Shown: positions 11,449 to 24,530, counted from the first letter of the stretch. The stretch: DNA of 64,000 nt from Helichrysum umbraculigerum (GCA_949592205.1 CATIUR010000001.1:42115001-42179000); one strand, 5' to 3'. Program-made: numbers and translations. The notes: generated by a model from the sequence alone, not told the origin.

Positions 11449-13618
11449 TGTAACATCCCAAATTTCGTATCCCTAAAGTTTTAAATTATACGATTTAATT
11501 GTTAAGTTAGAAGGACAAACTTTGAAAGGTATTTTGTGTCCATAGGACTTGAGTTACGAAGAATTAAGTCTTGGAGGGACTAAACATGTTTAGTATGATA
11601 AGTTGAGGGGTATATGTGAAATCAATAATTGTGAGTCGGTTTTAAAGTTCCAGACAATGATAATCACGGGTATAAAATTAAAACATATATATACCTATTA
11701 TATGTGTAAATACGGATGAGATATCATTTTATTAGCTTCATAAGTCAGAAGCTTCTGGAAGAAAACAGAAATCACGTATAAACCTCAAACCTTAACTAAA
11801 AATCGAATCAAACCACGAATTGAAGCTAGAAATCTCAAGTTCATCAATGATTAATCGATTCTATCATAAGGTAATCCTTGTTCTTGAATTATTTTAACCT
11901 AGAATCTTAATTTCTTTGAGTTTTCATGGGGGTTTATGAAATTAACGAATTTAATACGAAATAAAGTATGAAATACATTGAATTGATGATTGATAAACTT
12001 ATTAGTGATTGTGGTATCATTAAATGGATTGAAATTTGAAGAATCATGGATGATGTTCTTGAGGGTTTGATGGGTTTTGATAAATTTATGATTTTAATCC
12101 GAATTAGGGCATGATATTGAGTTAATTGGGATATAGGAGTGAAATAATTATGGTGGTTATCATTAAACCACTCTAGAATTTGATAAATTGAATTGGATAT
12201 ATATATTGATTAAAGTGAGTTTTGTAAAGATAAAGTGGATTTGGTGTTAATACACCTTAATTGGTGATTATAAAAGTTGAAGTGTTAAACTAAAGGATTA
12301 TGTAGTTGGATTGAATATGATCATGAGAATCGATTATGATAAGTTAATAAAATGATCATTAGTGATCATTAGTGATAATTAAAATAGAATACAATTGAAT
12401 TAAATCATGTATATAAATATGGTATAAGTAATAGAATAATGAAATAAAGATGGTTATATTAAGAGAGATCATATGTAATATGATCAATCCAATAAGAGTA
12501 ATGGATTGATATTGTGGAAGTATTGGTTATTATGATTTTTAGTTGTTGAAAATGTTGATATGCTTTATGCTAGGTAATCAAGATTGGAAGCATTCTTAAT
12601 CAAGTGTGAATTCAAGTATGTGTTTGCTTAAAAAGGCAAAGGTGAGTGATACGAGGACTATTTGAATAATGATTGTATGTTCCGGATTGCTTACGAGCAG
12701 GAGGTTCATACAATCGTTTGGAATATCGTTTGTCTCTTCTAGTTGTTCTTATTGTTTGTTTCTTATAATTGTATCTTATGTGTGTTTTATATTGTACTAT
12801 GTTTCGTATCTTAAGAAATATTGGTTGTTGACCATAGTTGTGGATTGTTGTTAATAGTTGAATTATTTGGAAATAATATAGTATTATGTGGATGATTGAA
12901 TTATGTGGATTATGTGAATTTGTAGGATTATGTGAATTAGGAGAATTATGTGAATTAGGAGGATTATGTGAATTAATAGGATTATGTGAATTAATTGGAA
13001 TATATGGATTTAGTATTGTAGAAATTGAATATCACGAAATAAGTGCTTGGCACTACTTGGTATCTATTAAGCTTGGTACCCATATGGGATTACTGCCATG
13101 CTTACTTGTATCTATTGGATCATGGGTCCATAAGAAATATTGTCGAATCTTTATTGTTGTTTAATAGTTTCTATTTAAAAGAAATAAGTAGTTATTGATA
13201 AATTGTATCTTGTTTGTGAATTATTTATTTAGTTGCTTGTATACTCACTAAGCTCTATGCTTACTCGTATCAGTTGTTTTATGTTGTAGGTATTTGATTT
13301 TGTTGAACCAATTGGATGAAAGGATTCAAGAAGGTAGCGTGGATAGAAACTTGTAATGTTATTAGACAAGTTTCTTATTCTATTGAATTATCGTTTTGTA
13401 TTACCATTGTATAAATCGCCCAAACTATTATGATTTTGATAAAAGGTGTCATCATTGTATGGAGTCGAATTTGTAAACATTTAACTTTAGTATTTAGATG
13501 GGACCAAATGTGATGGAATGATATTCCTAAGCATTATGAATTTATAAATTTGAAATATGCAAGTGTTCTATAAAAAAAAAAAAAAAAAAAAAAAATCTAT
13601 TGAAATATGGGCGTTTCA
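11449..13618 (+). repeat. E2 3' LTR (2170 bp)
   Basis: Near-identical to 5995-8162; I noticed two base differences (cttcagg/cttctgg and aaagagg/aaagtgg) plus a longer A run (24). Confidence 0.92.
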
Positions 13619-14730
13619 CCATCACAACTCGACACCTTCTCCATATGTACGCATAGGAGAATAACACACTTATCGCTGAACCTCGGGAAGGAGGTATAAA
13701 CATTTCCAATGGGGATGGAAACCCACACATGCTAAACATTCACAAAAGTTAAAACAAACCAACGAATCTTTCGACTTTGACCATACGGATTACCATGGGA
13801 TTAGTGTTGACTAAGTCGACAAAATCATCTCAATAACAACTTGATCATTTTGATCATCACAAAACAATACCTCGGTGTTAGCCTTCGTGCTACAATTTGG
13901 AAATTTCGAAACATCAACGCAATTGATGGCCTTAGGGCTACACTCAAATAACTCACAGCACGTGGTGCTGCGTTACACGGTATGTTGATACCACAATTTG
14001 GCACGTTAGTGCAACACTCACAGTATGTTAATACTGCAATCGACACGTTGGTACTACATTCACAGTACATTGTTACCGCAATTCCGGTGCGTTAGGCACT
14101 GCACTTCAACACTAGGTGATACTTTCAATATACGTGTAGACTTGATATAGTTACATGTACGATCTATATATATACATAGACACTTACTTAATTGGGCACG
14201 AGGTGCCACACCTGACTTTTACTACGCACGTATACTTGTATAGTTACGTGTACCCCATATATGTATATATGACTACTCTACTGGACACGAGGTGTCCCAC
14301 TCGATTACTTTGCGTATGAACACTCGCTATAGGCATTTGTACACTTATACGCATACGCGATTACCTTATTGGGCACGAAGTGCCACACCACGACTACTCA
14401 GGCATGTGATGCCTCATTCGATGAATACACTCTAATTTATTGGGATTACATCTATAGTACTTTAGTACTACATTATAGCCTGATAGACTACGACAATACC
14501 ATAGTTCTGGTCGAACTACATATAATACACAACTAGGTCGTTAGTACGACTACACTTTTAAAATTTCAAGTCCGAGGACTTTCATATAGACACCTTAAGT
14601 GGTTTTTGGATCATTATCACTTTTACATCCGTGGGCAACGGTGTAATACCGATTTACGTATACAACTACAATAATCAAAATCTTTGAATAAAGATCTCAC
14701 GCCTTGTCGTTTCATTCTTATTCAAGAATC
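13619..14730 (+). mobile_element. E1 leader resumed, before gag
   Basis: Non-coding. Short dyads recur: GGCACGAGGTGCC, GGACACGAGGTGTCC, AGCACGTGGTGCT, AGGCATGTGATGCCT. The stretch near 13824-13860 resembles E5 near 28944-28980. Confidence 0.7.
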
Positions 14731-15702
14731 ATGCCACCTAAACGACAAACATACACCCAAGCTGAACGCGACCAATTTGCTGATCAAAGAGTGGCTGAAG
14801 CACTAGCTACACGAAACCGAGCACGACCATGTACCTATAAGGAATTCCTGAACTGTAACCCGCCAAACTTCATCGGCACTGAATGGGATGTCAGATTAAT
14901 CCGATGGATCGAGAAAATGGAATCGGTATTCCACATTTGCAACTGCCCTGATGACTACAAAGTTAAGTACTCCACCTACACCCTCCAAGATAACGCTCTT
15001 ACCTGGTGGAATTCCTACGCCCAAACTATAGGGATCGACACCGCTCATGAACTTCCTTGGGAGGAACTGAAACGATTAATGAGGGACGAGTATTGCCCCA
15101 GTGAGGAACTACACAAACTCGAGAACGAACTTTGGCACCTCACCGTAATAGACAACGACATCACGACATACACCAACCACTTTCAACAACTGGCACTTCT
15201 TTGCCCAACCTTGGTGAACCCTGAACACAAACGAATCGAAAGGTACATCGGGGGACTCCCGATGCAAATTGAGGGAATGGTCACCGCTTATAAACCTGAC
15301 ACTATTAACGATGCCGTTCACATGGCCCACAAACTCATGGCACAGGTGGTTCGACGCGGAACACCTGCAACTGAAAACAACCAAGGAAAATGGAATGGAG
15401 ATTTCAGCTCTAGTCATGACCCAACTAACCAACCCGAACCCTTGAGGTCCTACGCCACCGAACCCAAAGAAAAATGAGGCTATGCGGGTTATAAACCATT
15501 TTGTCACGGCTGTAAACGGCATCATGATGGTTCATTTGGTTTACCCTGTGAAAGATGCCAACGATATGGACACAAGATCTGGGATTGCAGAGTTCCCGCC
15601 AACCCTGACTCTCGAAGGATATGCTTCAAATGTAAAGAACCCGGTCATTACAAGAAGGATTGCCCAAAGAGACGCAAAATTCACCTAATCGGCCCCGAGT
15701 GA
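14731..15702 (+). pseudogene. gag: E1 gag, capsid and zinc knuckles, one in-frame TGA
   Basis: The frame starts at MPPKRQ (14731), the same start style as gag in E3 and E4; an upstream TTG at 14704 is not a credible start. The capsid-type domain has the plant gypsy signature: CTYKEFLNCNPPNF near the start, then WIEKMESVF, LTWWNSYAQ, YCPSEE, and YIGGLP near residue 180. A TGA at 15475-15477 interrupts the frame. After it the same frame encodes two CCHC knuckles (CERCQRYGHKIWDC, CFKCKEPGHYKKDC) and ends at 15700-15702. Gag forms the particle and packages RNA. No protease or pol follows. Because the frame is open on both sides of a single stop, either the break is recent or the stop is sometimes read through. 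Confidence 0.85.
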
Positions 15703-16176
15703 ATCGAATAAATCTTCAACGATAATGTAAGCACATCCTTCCTCGAAAACATAACCCTTCGATTTTGGTTTACAATAAAAGTGTACTTTTTACTCCCCGA
15801 AACTGCTTTTATCGACTTAATGCCGAGTGCGTCATAGGGCTAGTTGACCTAGGCCTCGTAAAACCCGAAGTTTGCCTTCAGCAGACTAATTGACTGACGT
15901 TCACCAATCGCATAGTCCCGATAGGACTACTCTCTAAACGGTCACCGTGCGACAATTATCTAGTCCCGAATGGACTACAATTTTAACGGTTACCTAGTAA
16001 CCACGACTTAATCATTCCTTGAGCAATTAACATAGTCAGAATGTCACTACACTAATAAACTGCGACACAGTCATGGATTTCAACCCCGTCATAGACATGG
16101 TATGTCTACTATCTATTCGACAAACCTCTCATTCGTACATGTCTCCCTAGACCCCTCACGATCACGACTTCACTCG
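15703..16176 (+). mobile_element. E1 post-gag spacer
   Basis: Short non-coding stretch between gag and the dyad; no protease-like DSG motif seen. Confidence 0.6.
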
Positions 16177-16212
16177 AAATTTCGGGACGAAATTTAATTA
16201 ACAGGGGGAGAA
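16177..16212 (+). promoter_or_regulatory. E1 dyad and polypurine tract
   Basis: Inverted repeat AAATTTCG-GGA-CGAAATTT at 16177-16195, then AACAGGGGGAGAA immediately before the 3' LTR. The same layout occurs in E3, E4 and E5, and with different arms in E2. Confidence 0.85.
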
Positions 16213-19200
16213 TGTAACACCTGGTCAAAAAGTCAATTTTCGCGCCAAATTTAAATTTTAAATAATCGTAATTAGTACGCATTTATAACAAAGCATTTAA
16301 AAATGTGATCCAGTTTAAACTTTAAAACGTGTTTTAATTATCTGAAACCGCGCGAGATTTAGTTATAGAACTTTAACTTAAACATTCTATTTTTATAAAA
16401 TGTTTCAATTCAAAATCATTTCGAAATAATATAAACAAAATTATAAATTTAAAATATTAAATTTATATTGCGAACGGGTACAAGAACACGGGTATTTTAT
16501 ACCATGAATTGGGGACGAAGTGGGGAAAATCCCCTCCCCTTTCCCTCTTGGTCGGCTGCCCCCTTCCCCCCTCCTCATTTCTTGATTTCACTTTCATTCT
16601 CAACAACACACACACTTCTCCATCTATCTCTCTCCCTCTCTACCTCACGGATCCGCCACCACCACCATCATCATTTTCGGAATCATCAACAACAACGAGA
16701 CCAGCAACAGTCGGACATCATCACCATCATCTTCATCATCCCGATCCGCCATTTTTAAGCTCGAAATCGACATTTGGTAAGAACACCCGATTTCACACCT
16801 TTAAAACACTTGATTTATGTTTATTAACATGTTATTGAGTCCACACAACAGGAATATGTCCAAGAAATCGGTTAAAAACGTTTTAAAACTCGAAACCCAC
16901 TTCAAAAATCGCAGCAGTTCGTCGAGCGAGTCGAGTCGAGCAACGAGCCGAGTCGAGCTACGAACCGGACCGAGCAGCGAATCGAGCCGAGATGCGAGTC
17001 GAACCGAGCAGTGAACCGAGCCTAGCTGCGAGCCGAGCCGAGCAGCGAACCGAGCCGAGCTGCGAACCAAACCGAGCAACAAACCGAGCTGGGATTGCGA
17101 GTCGAGTAGAGCTACGAACCGAACCGAGTAGCGAGCCGAGTCGAGCTTCGAGCCGAGTCGAGCTTCCTGAACTAACTTGGTCTGCGAAATGAGTTTTTGC
17201 CCAACGATTCGACTTTCGCGTAACGACAACTACACTTTTTACAACGATGACTTACGTACAAAAATTATATTTTTGTAAAATAGACAACGAAACGATTTTA
17301 ATAATGATTTAATTGAGAATTATCATTATTACAAACTGCCACAAACAGACCGTACACAATTCTAAAACTAAACAACAGAAGTTTACTTTCACGACACGTT
17401 TAGTTAAACCGATTAGTATCTTACTCATATAACCTCACGTGTCTAGGGCACTAGGAGGTTACCATTCGGACAACACACGTATCGTAGGATCGCTGACAAC
17501 TCACAGGTGAGTTCATAGCCCCACTCTTTCAACCGTTTTACTGTTTTCGGGGTGAGACACATGTTCAATTACTATTTTCGAATTATAATGATAAACTTTT
17601 ATAATTCACACCTATCCATATTACTGTTATGTAATACGAAATGTGTAATACTTAGGAATTACACCCATTATATTGCTGTAGAACGATATCACTACCTAAC
17701 CGAGATAGGTTATAATCGTACACTGTTAGATGGTTGGAAAACAATTACCAATACATAACCTGACTTAGTTATCACTATCCAAAGACCATATTGTCACGGG
17801 ACAATACTATCACTATACTAGAACTGATTAGTTCTACCCACATGACAACGACTAGACTTTTACAGAATTAGTCTCCCTTTTAGGAACTAAAACTGTTGAC
17901 ACACTCCATGATCATTAGAATGGAAATTGTACTTAGGTGAACATTTTTCCCGAGACCCCAAATATACTTGCTAGGCTGGAGGCTAGGAGTATACGATAGT
18001 AACGTACGTTAGTATAGATTTCTTATACTAATATAAAACAACTAGGTGATGATTAGACATACCTAGGCTTATGGTGATATACTTAATATCTAAGTATTGT
18101 ATATACATATTTAGATACGTTAAACTACTTTCATGCGCGGCATGACACTCTATTAGACGTGTTTGTTGATTTGACCTATATATATATACATATACTTGTA
18201 CACTATCTCGAGCACGTGGTGCTACCTACTACTTACTTATGTATATTGATATACATACGCTGATACAAACACGGTTACTCTAAGTCGGGCATGTCGTAGT
18301 ACTGCCGACTCTCATTTACTAAGTCGGGCATGTCGTAGTACTGCCGACTCTGATTTACTTACGTTGCGTGGGAGCAATGTTGTTCGAGATCACGGTAAAG
18401 TGATTCAAAACGAGATCACGGTAGATGATTCAGTGATTCAAAACGATATCGTGGTAAAGCGATACAAAACATGGGATCTGCGAGATTACACTCGAGATTA
18501 TTGTTGGAGCAACGGATCGGAGAGCTTACACTCGAGATCGTTGGCTCAAACACGGGATCTGCAGGCTTACGCTCGAGATTCACACATATCAACGGATCTA
18601 CGAGATTACACTTGAGGTCGTTGATGGAGCAACGGATCGGCGAGCTTACACTCGAGATCGTTGGCTCGATATTCGGATAAATACTTATTGCGGGACCACA
18701 CTTATACATTGCTGGAGACAACACACTAGGCCAAGTGGCACGTTAACACCTTACTATTGAATAAGTAATATTATTACTTGTTATTATATAACGTGGTCAT
18801 ACGCATACTTGATTTGTACTTAGGCATGTAGTGCCTCACGTCTGTAGACTTACTTATACCTGATAGGTATTTAGGTATGGACTGCCGCTTTCTCTAGGTA
18901 CTTAGGTACACACCACGGTTACTTAGGTATTAGATACCTCGTTAGACGTATACACATTGATGTTGCAACTTTATAACAATAAAAATCAAGAACGTAGTGT
19001 TTGAACTACTTTTTAAACATACAAGGTTTATACTATTGTTTTCAACTAACATACCTATGAACTCACCAGCTTTATAGCTGACTCGTTTTAGCATGTGTTC
19101 TCAGGTGCCCAGCAGGATTAGGATTGCTACAAGATTATGCTAGCTCGAGTCGCATATTTTCAATCAACGGGATTTCTCTGCATAACTTTTATACTACAAA

Positions 19201-19378
19201 CTATGTATTGAAATTATTTTGCGAACTCGCAACTTGTATACATTTTATTTTGGGAAATGTAATAACTATTTTCAAACGTCTCATTTAGAGTCGTTCATTA
19301 TGTATCTTATGCTGTGATATTTGATTTGGTAACACCCGACCCGATCGCTTCCGAAACCCAAAATTTGAGGGTGTTACA
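16213..19378 (+). repeat. E1 3' LTR (3166 bp)
   Basis: Second copy of 2440-5607 with scattered substitutions and one 2-bp length difference overall. Carries the same arrays and the same donor (17507) and acceptor. Confidence 0.92.
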
Positions 19379-19450
19379 GAAGACATGAAGAAGTTTGTTG
19401 GTGAAGGCTAATTGAAGCTTATTTGACCAAGCTGATGACATGGGGGAGTT
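19379..19450 (+). mobile_element. 3' end of the Copia-like element interior, with polypurine tract
   Basis: Starts with the second copy of the E1 target duplication gaaga and ends in GACATGGGGGAGTT, a polypurine tract directly before an LTR start TGTTGGTGC. Confidence 0.6.
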
Positions 19451-19933
19451 TGTTGGTGCATTTTGTGTGTCATTCACTTGGTCAACATTTGTACTTGTCA
19501 AAGTCAATTAATCTTAGTAATTAGCGTGTATATTCGAGTCTGTAAATGAAATGTAATTATATAATATACATAGAAGATTGTTTATGCGACACAGCTTGTG
19601 TCGCAATAGCGACATAAAGCTTAATGTCGCAAGGGTCTGGGCCTGTGACATTATGCTTATGTCGCAGGTAGGTTAAGTTGTTAGTATAAATAGTGATTTA
19701 GATTTTCATTTGTGGGTTGATCAAACCCTAGAGAGTGAGAGAGGCGTGGAGGCAGAGAGTCAGAGAAAGAGTTTTGTTTTGTAACGTTCATTCTTCAATT
19801 GTGAATACATATACAAAACGTTATAGAGATTGTTCGTGTGTTCGTGTGATTAATACGTTCATTATCCAATTGTTTGGATTCCGCACGAGCAATTGATTAT
19901 CGATCCAATCAGATCCAAGCAACGGTACTATCA
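19451..19933 (+). repeat. Probable 3' LTR of the Copia-like element
   Basis: Begins TGTTGGTGCATTTTGTG after a polypurine tract. It contains a TATA-like TATAAATAG near 19685 and two GC-rich dyads: GCGACACA-GCT-TGTGTCGC (19586-19604) and GCGACAT...ATGTCGC (19609-19630). The right end is uncertain (last ATCA near 19933) because no second copy is in the window. Confidence 0.45.
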
Positions 19934-20135
19934 ATGTGGTCAAACCCGAACGAAAATAAAGAGAATATATGAAAACAAAGAACGTCAATTAACAAAAACG
20001 AAGGAACCAGGCCTGTGACAAAGCCTCTTTGTTGCATAAGCCTTTGTACCTCGCAACATTTGAGACACGAGCCTTCTTTCGCAACATCCTTGAATATTCG
20101 CAACCTCATTCTCGCAATGCACGACTGACTTATAA

Positions 20136-20330
20136 TTCGAATTGTCTCATAAATAGTAGAAAACGATTGTCTCAAGAATAGTGTTTTCGAATTGTCTCAT
20201 GCATAGTAGAAAACGATTGTCTCATGAATAGTCTAAACTGATTGTCTCGTGAATAGTACCAATTGTCTCATGAATAGTACCAACTGTCTCATGAATAGTA
20301 AAACGTGATTGTCTCACGAATAGTAACCCA
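20136..20330 (+). repeat. ATTGTCTCATGAATAGT array
   Basis: Eight or nine copies of a 17-bp core, ATTGTCTCATGAATAGT with variants, separated by 3-10 bp. Located upstream of the GTGAGT donor, as arrays are in the other LTRs. Confidence 0.85.
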
Positions 20331-20586
20331 AAACACTGAACATACACTTTTACAAAACATACAAACGCAACTAGCATAATAATAATATCACCACGAGTTA
20401 TTATTACGAAAACATCACCAAAGGATCATACGAATTTTAAAACACAATGATCTTTTAACGAGTGAACAACTAACATAGTTTTGGTGGGTAGCCAACTATT
20501 TATATGAACTATCTCTTACGTTTAGGACGTTAGAGACTTTACTTGGGCAACCGCTTTGCTAGCTCTCACACACTTAAGCTCACGAG

Positions 20587-21560
20587 GTGAGTTCGCAGCC
20601 CCTACTTTTACTGTTTTAATGCTTTCAAACTAGGGGTTAAAAACATAGCAACTGTTTTGCTACTATATGCAATAACTTTATATGAATGCTTTCATACTAT
20701 TATACAAAACTTGTTTATATATGAAATGACTTTTCATACTATATTTGGGAACATGACAATGAATCTTGGTACGGACCTAGGTTTACATGAGGTAGTTGTA
20801 GTGCACAAAAGTCCCAGTGCTTGCAACCTATAACCATTACCTAGGTGACTCTAACCACTGAATATACAGATATTACTATCGAGTTGACAGTCCTCCCACT
20901 ATTATAACTTGTTGGTCATGCCAATCACACGACGGTAGTCGTAACGAGGAGCGTATATTTAAACTGTTACTGAGGCAAAAACATACACAAGTCATGGATT
21001 GGTTATAGCACTAGAGGTCGTTACTTTAACCTGCAAGGTTTAGCTCACCTTCAGGGGATCACCGTCTATGTTTTCCCACAAACATTATAGGAATATTTTC
21101 CTACTATATATATATTCACTAGAACGTTTTCCAAACGAATACGAATTGATTTGTCACAACGAACGATTACATAAGATCTCCTACGGGTCATCTACAACTA
21201 CTACTGGATCACCTTTGCATCATCAACAAAATTATACTTTAGATCACCTTCGGGTTATCTACAAACTACTTATTTATCACTTGCGAGTCATCAACGAAAC
21301 TACTCAATAAATCACCAGCGGGTCAATTATAAACGATATATTAGATTACATTAAGTGTTTTCTAACTACTACTCTTTGGAAGATTTTCCAACTGTTACTT
21401 TTGGATTGCGATCCAACGAAAGACAAACGAACACTTAATCATGATTTGATTACTATTTTGACCGGATGTCAACAAATTACAAACAACATGGTTTGACTAC
21501 TATACACTAAACCTGTGAATTCACTCAACAATTTTGTTGACTTTTTACTATGTTTTTCAG
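20587..21560 (+). other. Candidate LTR intron in the 19934-21932 fragment
   Basis: Donor GAG|GTGAGT and acceptor GTTTTTCAG|G. The acceptor lies about 372 bp before the LTR end. Confidence 0.35.
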
Positions 21561-22207
21561 GGAATTAGCAACACAAGTAAGACTGCATGCATTTTGGAAC
21601 GACGACACCCGAGACGAATTAGGATGCCACATTTTGGAAATGAACGAGATTTATTTAGTATAACTAATACATTTTAGTCATACTTACGAAATCTCCTTTT
21701 GAATTATATATTCATGAAACGGTTGTATTTTATCAACACTACTACTTCTACGACTTTGATAAGTCGTAGCTTTTGTAATAACTATCTATTTATGGCATCT
21801 TAATTACTTGTTCTTCAATAATTATATGTTCTGTGCGTGAATGTCCAATGATGACGTCACGACCCCCACAGTACATACTAATGCTACCGCTAATCGCTTG
21901 ATAACCACGATTACCGGTTTGGGGGTGTGACAAATTGCCTACAAGTGCACGCGGTATTGTGTACTTCGTAATGAATGTTACCGTATGATTAAACACATTT
22001 AGAAATGAATTGGTCTAAGAAAACTTTATATAATATTAACATAACCTGAAAGGATGCAATGAATGAAGACCCATCAAAAGCTTTGTGGCTTAAAAAACAT
22101 ATTTGATTCAAAAACTGTTTCTGGTTGATAGAAGCTTTCAATATACCCGAAACCAATTGAAAGCTACCCAAAACTCCAAAAGATCGTAAGATCGTTTAAA
22201 ATTTATT

Positions 22208-22239
22208 TATCGTCGCCGCTTTGTACGGGTACAAGGCTA

Positions 22240-22285
<46 letters not shown>

Positions 22286-22317
22286 TAGCACATGACCCAT
22301 GCAATGCAACGGTAAAA
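22208..22317. repeat. TA array flanked by degenerate inverted repeats (MITE-like)
   Basis: (TA)n at 22241-22284. Left flank GTACGGGTACAAGGCTAGTA and right flank TACTAGCACATGACCCATGC are imperfect inverted copies. May be a decayed small DNA element. Confidence 0.35.
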
Positions 22318-22819
22318 ACAATAGTGGTAACGATGGTAGTGGTGGTGCATATAAATTGAAGAAAGATTGAAAGTAATTCTATGTGTTATTTGTGATCTTA
22401 TATTTTATAGGGTAAATAGAGTGAAATTTGTTTTATATATAATACAAGTAAAAGACTATTAGTATGGAGTAAAATTGTTGAAAACATTAATTGGAATGTG
22501 GAGTATTAGGTTTATATTTTGGGGTTTTCCCATATGACATGGACAAGATTTAAGGCTAAAATCGAAAATGTTTTATAAATGTCTTAGATAATAATGATAA
22601 TAGTGATATTGATGGATAATGTATACATTTTATGTTTTCTATTTATTAGTAATAAATTCTTATTAATAAATTGATTAAAATTTACATAAATATGGAAAGG
22701 TTAAATACTCAATGGATACTATTAATAAAAGTTTATAATATTGACTTGAGGGACATAAAAGTAATTTTCGATTGGACATTTGTAAGCATTAAGCCACAAT
22801 GACTAAATGCTTAATAATA

Positions 22820-22953
22820 TGGTATATATATACATATACATATGTATATGTATATGTACATATACATATGTATATGTATATATGTACATATACATATGTA
22901 TATGTATATATATATACCATATACATATGTATGTATGTACATACATATGTATC
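22820..22953. repeat. Palindromic TATACATATG/TATGTA array
   Basis: Alternating tatacata and tatgtata blocks. It could extrude as a long hairpin and accounts for the ORF at 22799-22984. Confidence 0.75.
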
Positions 22954-24257
22954 TAATTGTGTAAATATATATTTTAAACTTTAAAGTAGAAAATGAAATG
23001 AACTAAGAAAATAACATGTAAATACTAATTGAATTGTTTAATGTGAGTAAGTATTTAATGGATTTATTACAATATAATAGTATTCGAGGCTAGTATTAAA
23101 TGCTTAGCACACATACTAACAATCGTACTTTGGTCATCTATTATCGCATACATTGAGGTTATTATGATTTAGGTATAAGTAAATATATGTTAAATGGATT
23201 TATGTTATCATTATTAATTTTTAATACTTATTAATTGTCATAATCAAAAAAGCGTTTGCAAAATAAGGTGGCATAAAATCTTACAAATTAAAATAAAAAG
23301 AAGAAGAGAAAAAAGTTGATTTATATGTTCTAACTCTAGTTCATAGTCTTTTTATAATAACTTATATAAAAACTTTGTAAGTTTAGTATGTATAATGAAA
23401 ATTAATTATTGGTTAAGAGCCTAAGAATCATAGAAATTTTTTAATTTTTACAACATGAGTTGAATATTTCACAAATTATAGTTCTATTAATCCTGGTTAA
23501 AGTGTTTGTTAAAATTTTGAGTTATTATTCATTTAATAAAATTAACAAATTCATATATGCACAAATGCATGTTCATCTAAATGTATTTATCGACTTTCTC
23601 TCTATAATTATCAACATCCAAAAGTGCATCTACAAAGTTGCTAATAATGTGACCCTGATAACTTATGTAGTTTAGAGTTTATGGTTGTTAAAATTATTTA
23701 AGTTTTTAGTGAAATTTACTAACTACTCGTATATGTGCAAAACTTGTGTCCCTCTTTGGTCCTCTTATGTATGCGTACATTGGACTAAGGTTTAAAGATA
23801 AATAATACCGACTTTACAGTTACCAGATACAAAACATGTTCTACCAATAAAATTTATACATTCGAGTAACACAAAAATAATTAAGGGACTTTAATAAGTA
23901 AAACCTTTCAAACTGACTTATAGATTATGTATTAGTTCATTGTTAAGGAACCTTCTAAACATAAAATTTATAGAGGAACTTAATCATATATTATCTGAAA
24001 GTATGTAGGAGTATTTCAATCATTTTTTAAAAAAATTGACTACCTTTTATTTTCAAAGTTAACGAAGAAAAATATATTGTGGAACCAATTCTAATTATTA
24101 AACTATATGGTATGATAACTAGATTGAACAAATTCATGTCGACCCAAAATAAAGGAAGTATAGCAGATCTTGAAATCAAGTAGCACATATTGAATTACAA
24201 TCATGAAACATTGATATCTTTATGATACTATTATAAATTGATATATAAGATACACAT

Positions 24258-24530
24258 CTATGACCAGTGTCCTCTTAAGATCCATGCCGGATCGTCATAT
24301 GGTTTATATATTTTTGATAAATAATACCCATCTTCTTTTAGCAACCAATAAACAGGTGTGGTTTGAAAAGGTGTGCCACCAATATAACGAGCTACCTCTT
24401 TGTCAAAAACTACAAAATGCAATGATTTCGTATCATGAAAAAAATCTCCCGAGAAAAGAGTATTACGAAAGAGATTTTCACAGAACTTGAAATTATACCC
24501 GACATCATAAGTGATGTTATGATACCCAAG
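24258..24530 (-). pseudogene. S1 / S-protein homologue (SPH), C-terminal part, cut by E5
   Basis: Minus-strand frame ending in a stop at 24258. It shows the features of the plant self-incompatibility S1 family (PF05938) after its LG position: YHNITYDVGYNFKFCENLF, TLFSGDFF, VVFDKEV, YWLLKEDGYYLS and a terminal aromatic-rich strand ending in HWS. The N-terminal part lies at 34000-34184, beyond E5; the split falls in the ccaag target duplication. Removing the element and one duplication leaves 453 nt, a whole number of codons, with no other lesion. SPH proteins are small secreted proteins; one member is the stigma determinant PrsS in poppy, and most have unknown roles. Cysteines usual in the family appear reduced here. 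As the locus stands it cannot make the protein unless the element is spliced out. Confidence 0.82.

Larger units (their letters stand above)
5995..13618 (+). mobile_element. E2: non-coding LTR element (LARD-like) nested in E1
   Basis: LTRs 5995-8162 and 11449-13618, starting TGTAACATCCC and ending GCGTTTCA, with a 5-bp target duplication ccatc (5990-5994, 13619-13623). Primer site 8166-8177; dyad plus polypurine tract 11411-11448. The 3.3-kb interior has no frame resembling gag or pol. The LTR copies differ at very few positions apart from poly(A) length, so the insertion is recent. It must have been mobilised by proteins supplied in trans. Confidence 0.93.
2440..19378 (+). mobile_element. 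E1: gypsy LTR retrotransposon, gag only, host of E2
   Basis: Bounded by LTRs at 2440-5607 and 16213-19378 that begin TGTAACACC and end GTGTTACA. A 5-bp duplication gaaga flanks it exactly. Primer site 5611-5623, broken gag 14731-15702, dyad and polypurine tract 16177-16212. The interior is interrupted by E2 at 5995-13618. No protease or polymerase frame exists between gag and the 3' LTR (about 510 bp), so it fits the TR-GAG type of non-autonomous element. The LTR copies differ at a few dozen positions by eye, so E1 is older than E2. Confidence 0.93.
19934..21932 (+). repeat. 3' portion of a gypsy LTR
   Basis: Shares ordered blocks with the E3 LTR: GTGAGTTCGCAGCCCC near 20587, the 'taaccattacctaggtgactc' region near 20832, an acceptor at 21560 followed by AGCAACACAAGTAAG, and the end GGGGGTGTGACA. 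No 5' LTR end is visible. The Copia-like element probably inserted into it, leaving its left part outside the window. Confidence 0.6.
21933..24257. other. AT-rich intergenic DNA
   Basis: No convincing gene. Holds a TA microsatellite with flanking inverted repeats (22208-22317) and a palindromic TATACATATG array (22820-22953). Short ORFs here are low-complexity. Confidence 0.6.

Noticed and set aside
14704..14730. Upstream start for E1 gag
   Set aside because: The first codon is TTG; ATG at 14731 (MPPKRQ) matches the gag start of E3 and E4.
22799..22984. 61-codon Tyr/Val-rich ORF
   Set aside because: Translation of a TATACATATG palindromic array.
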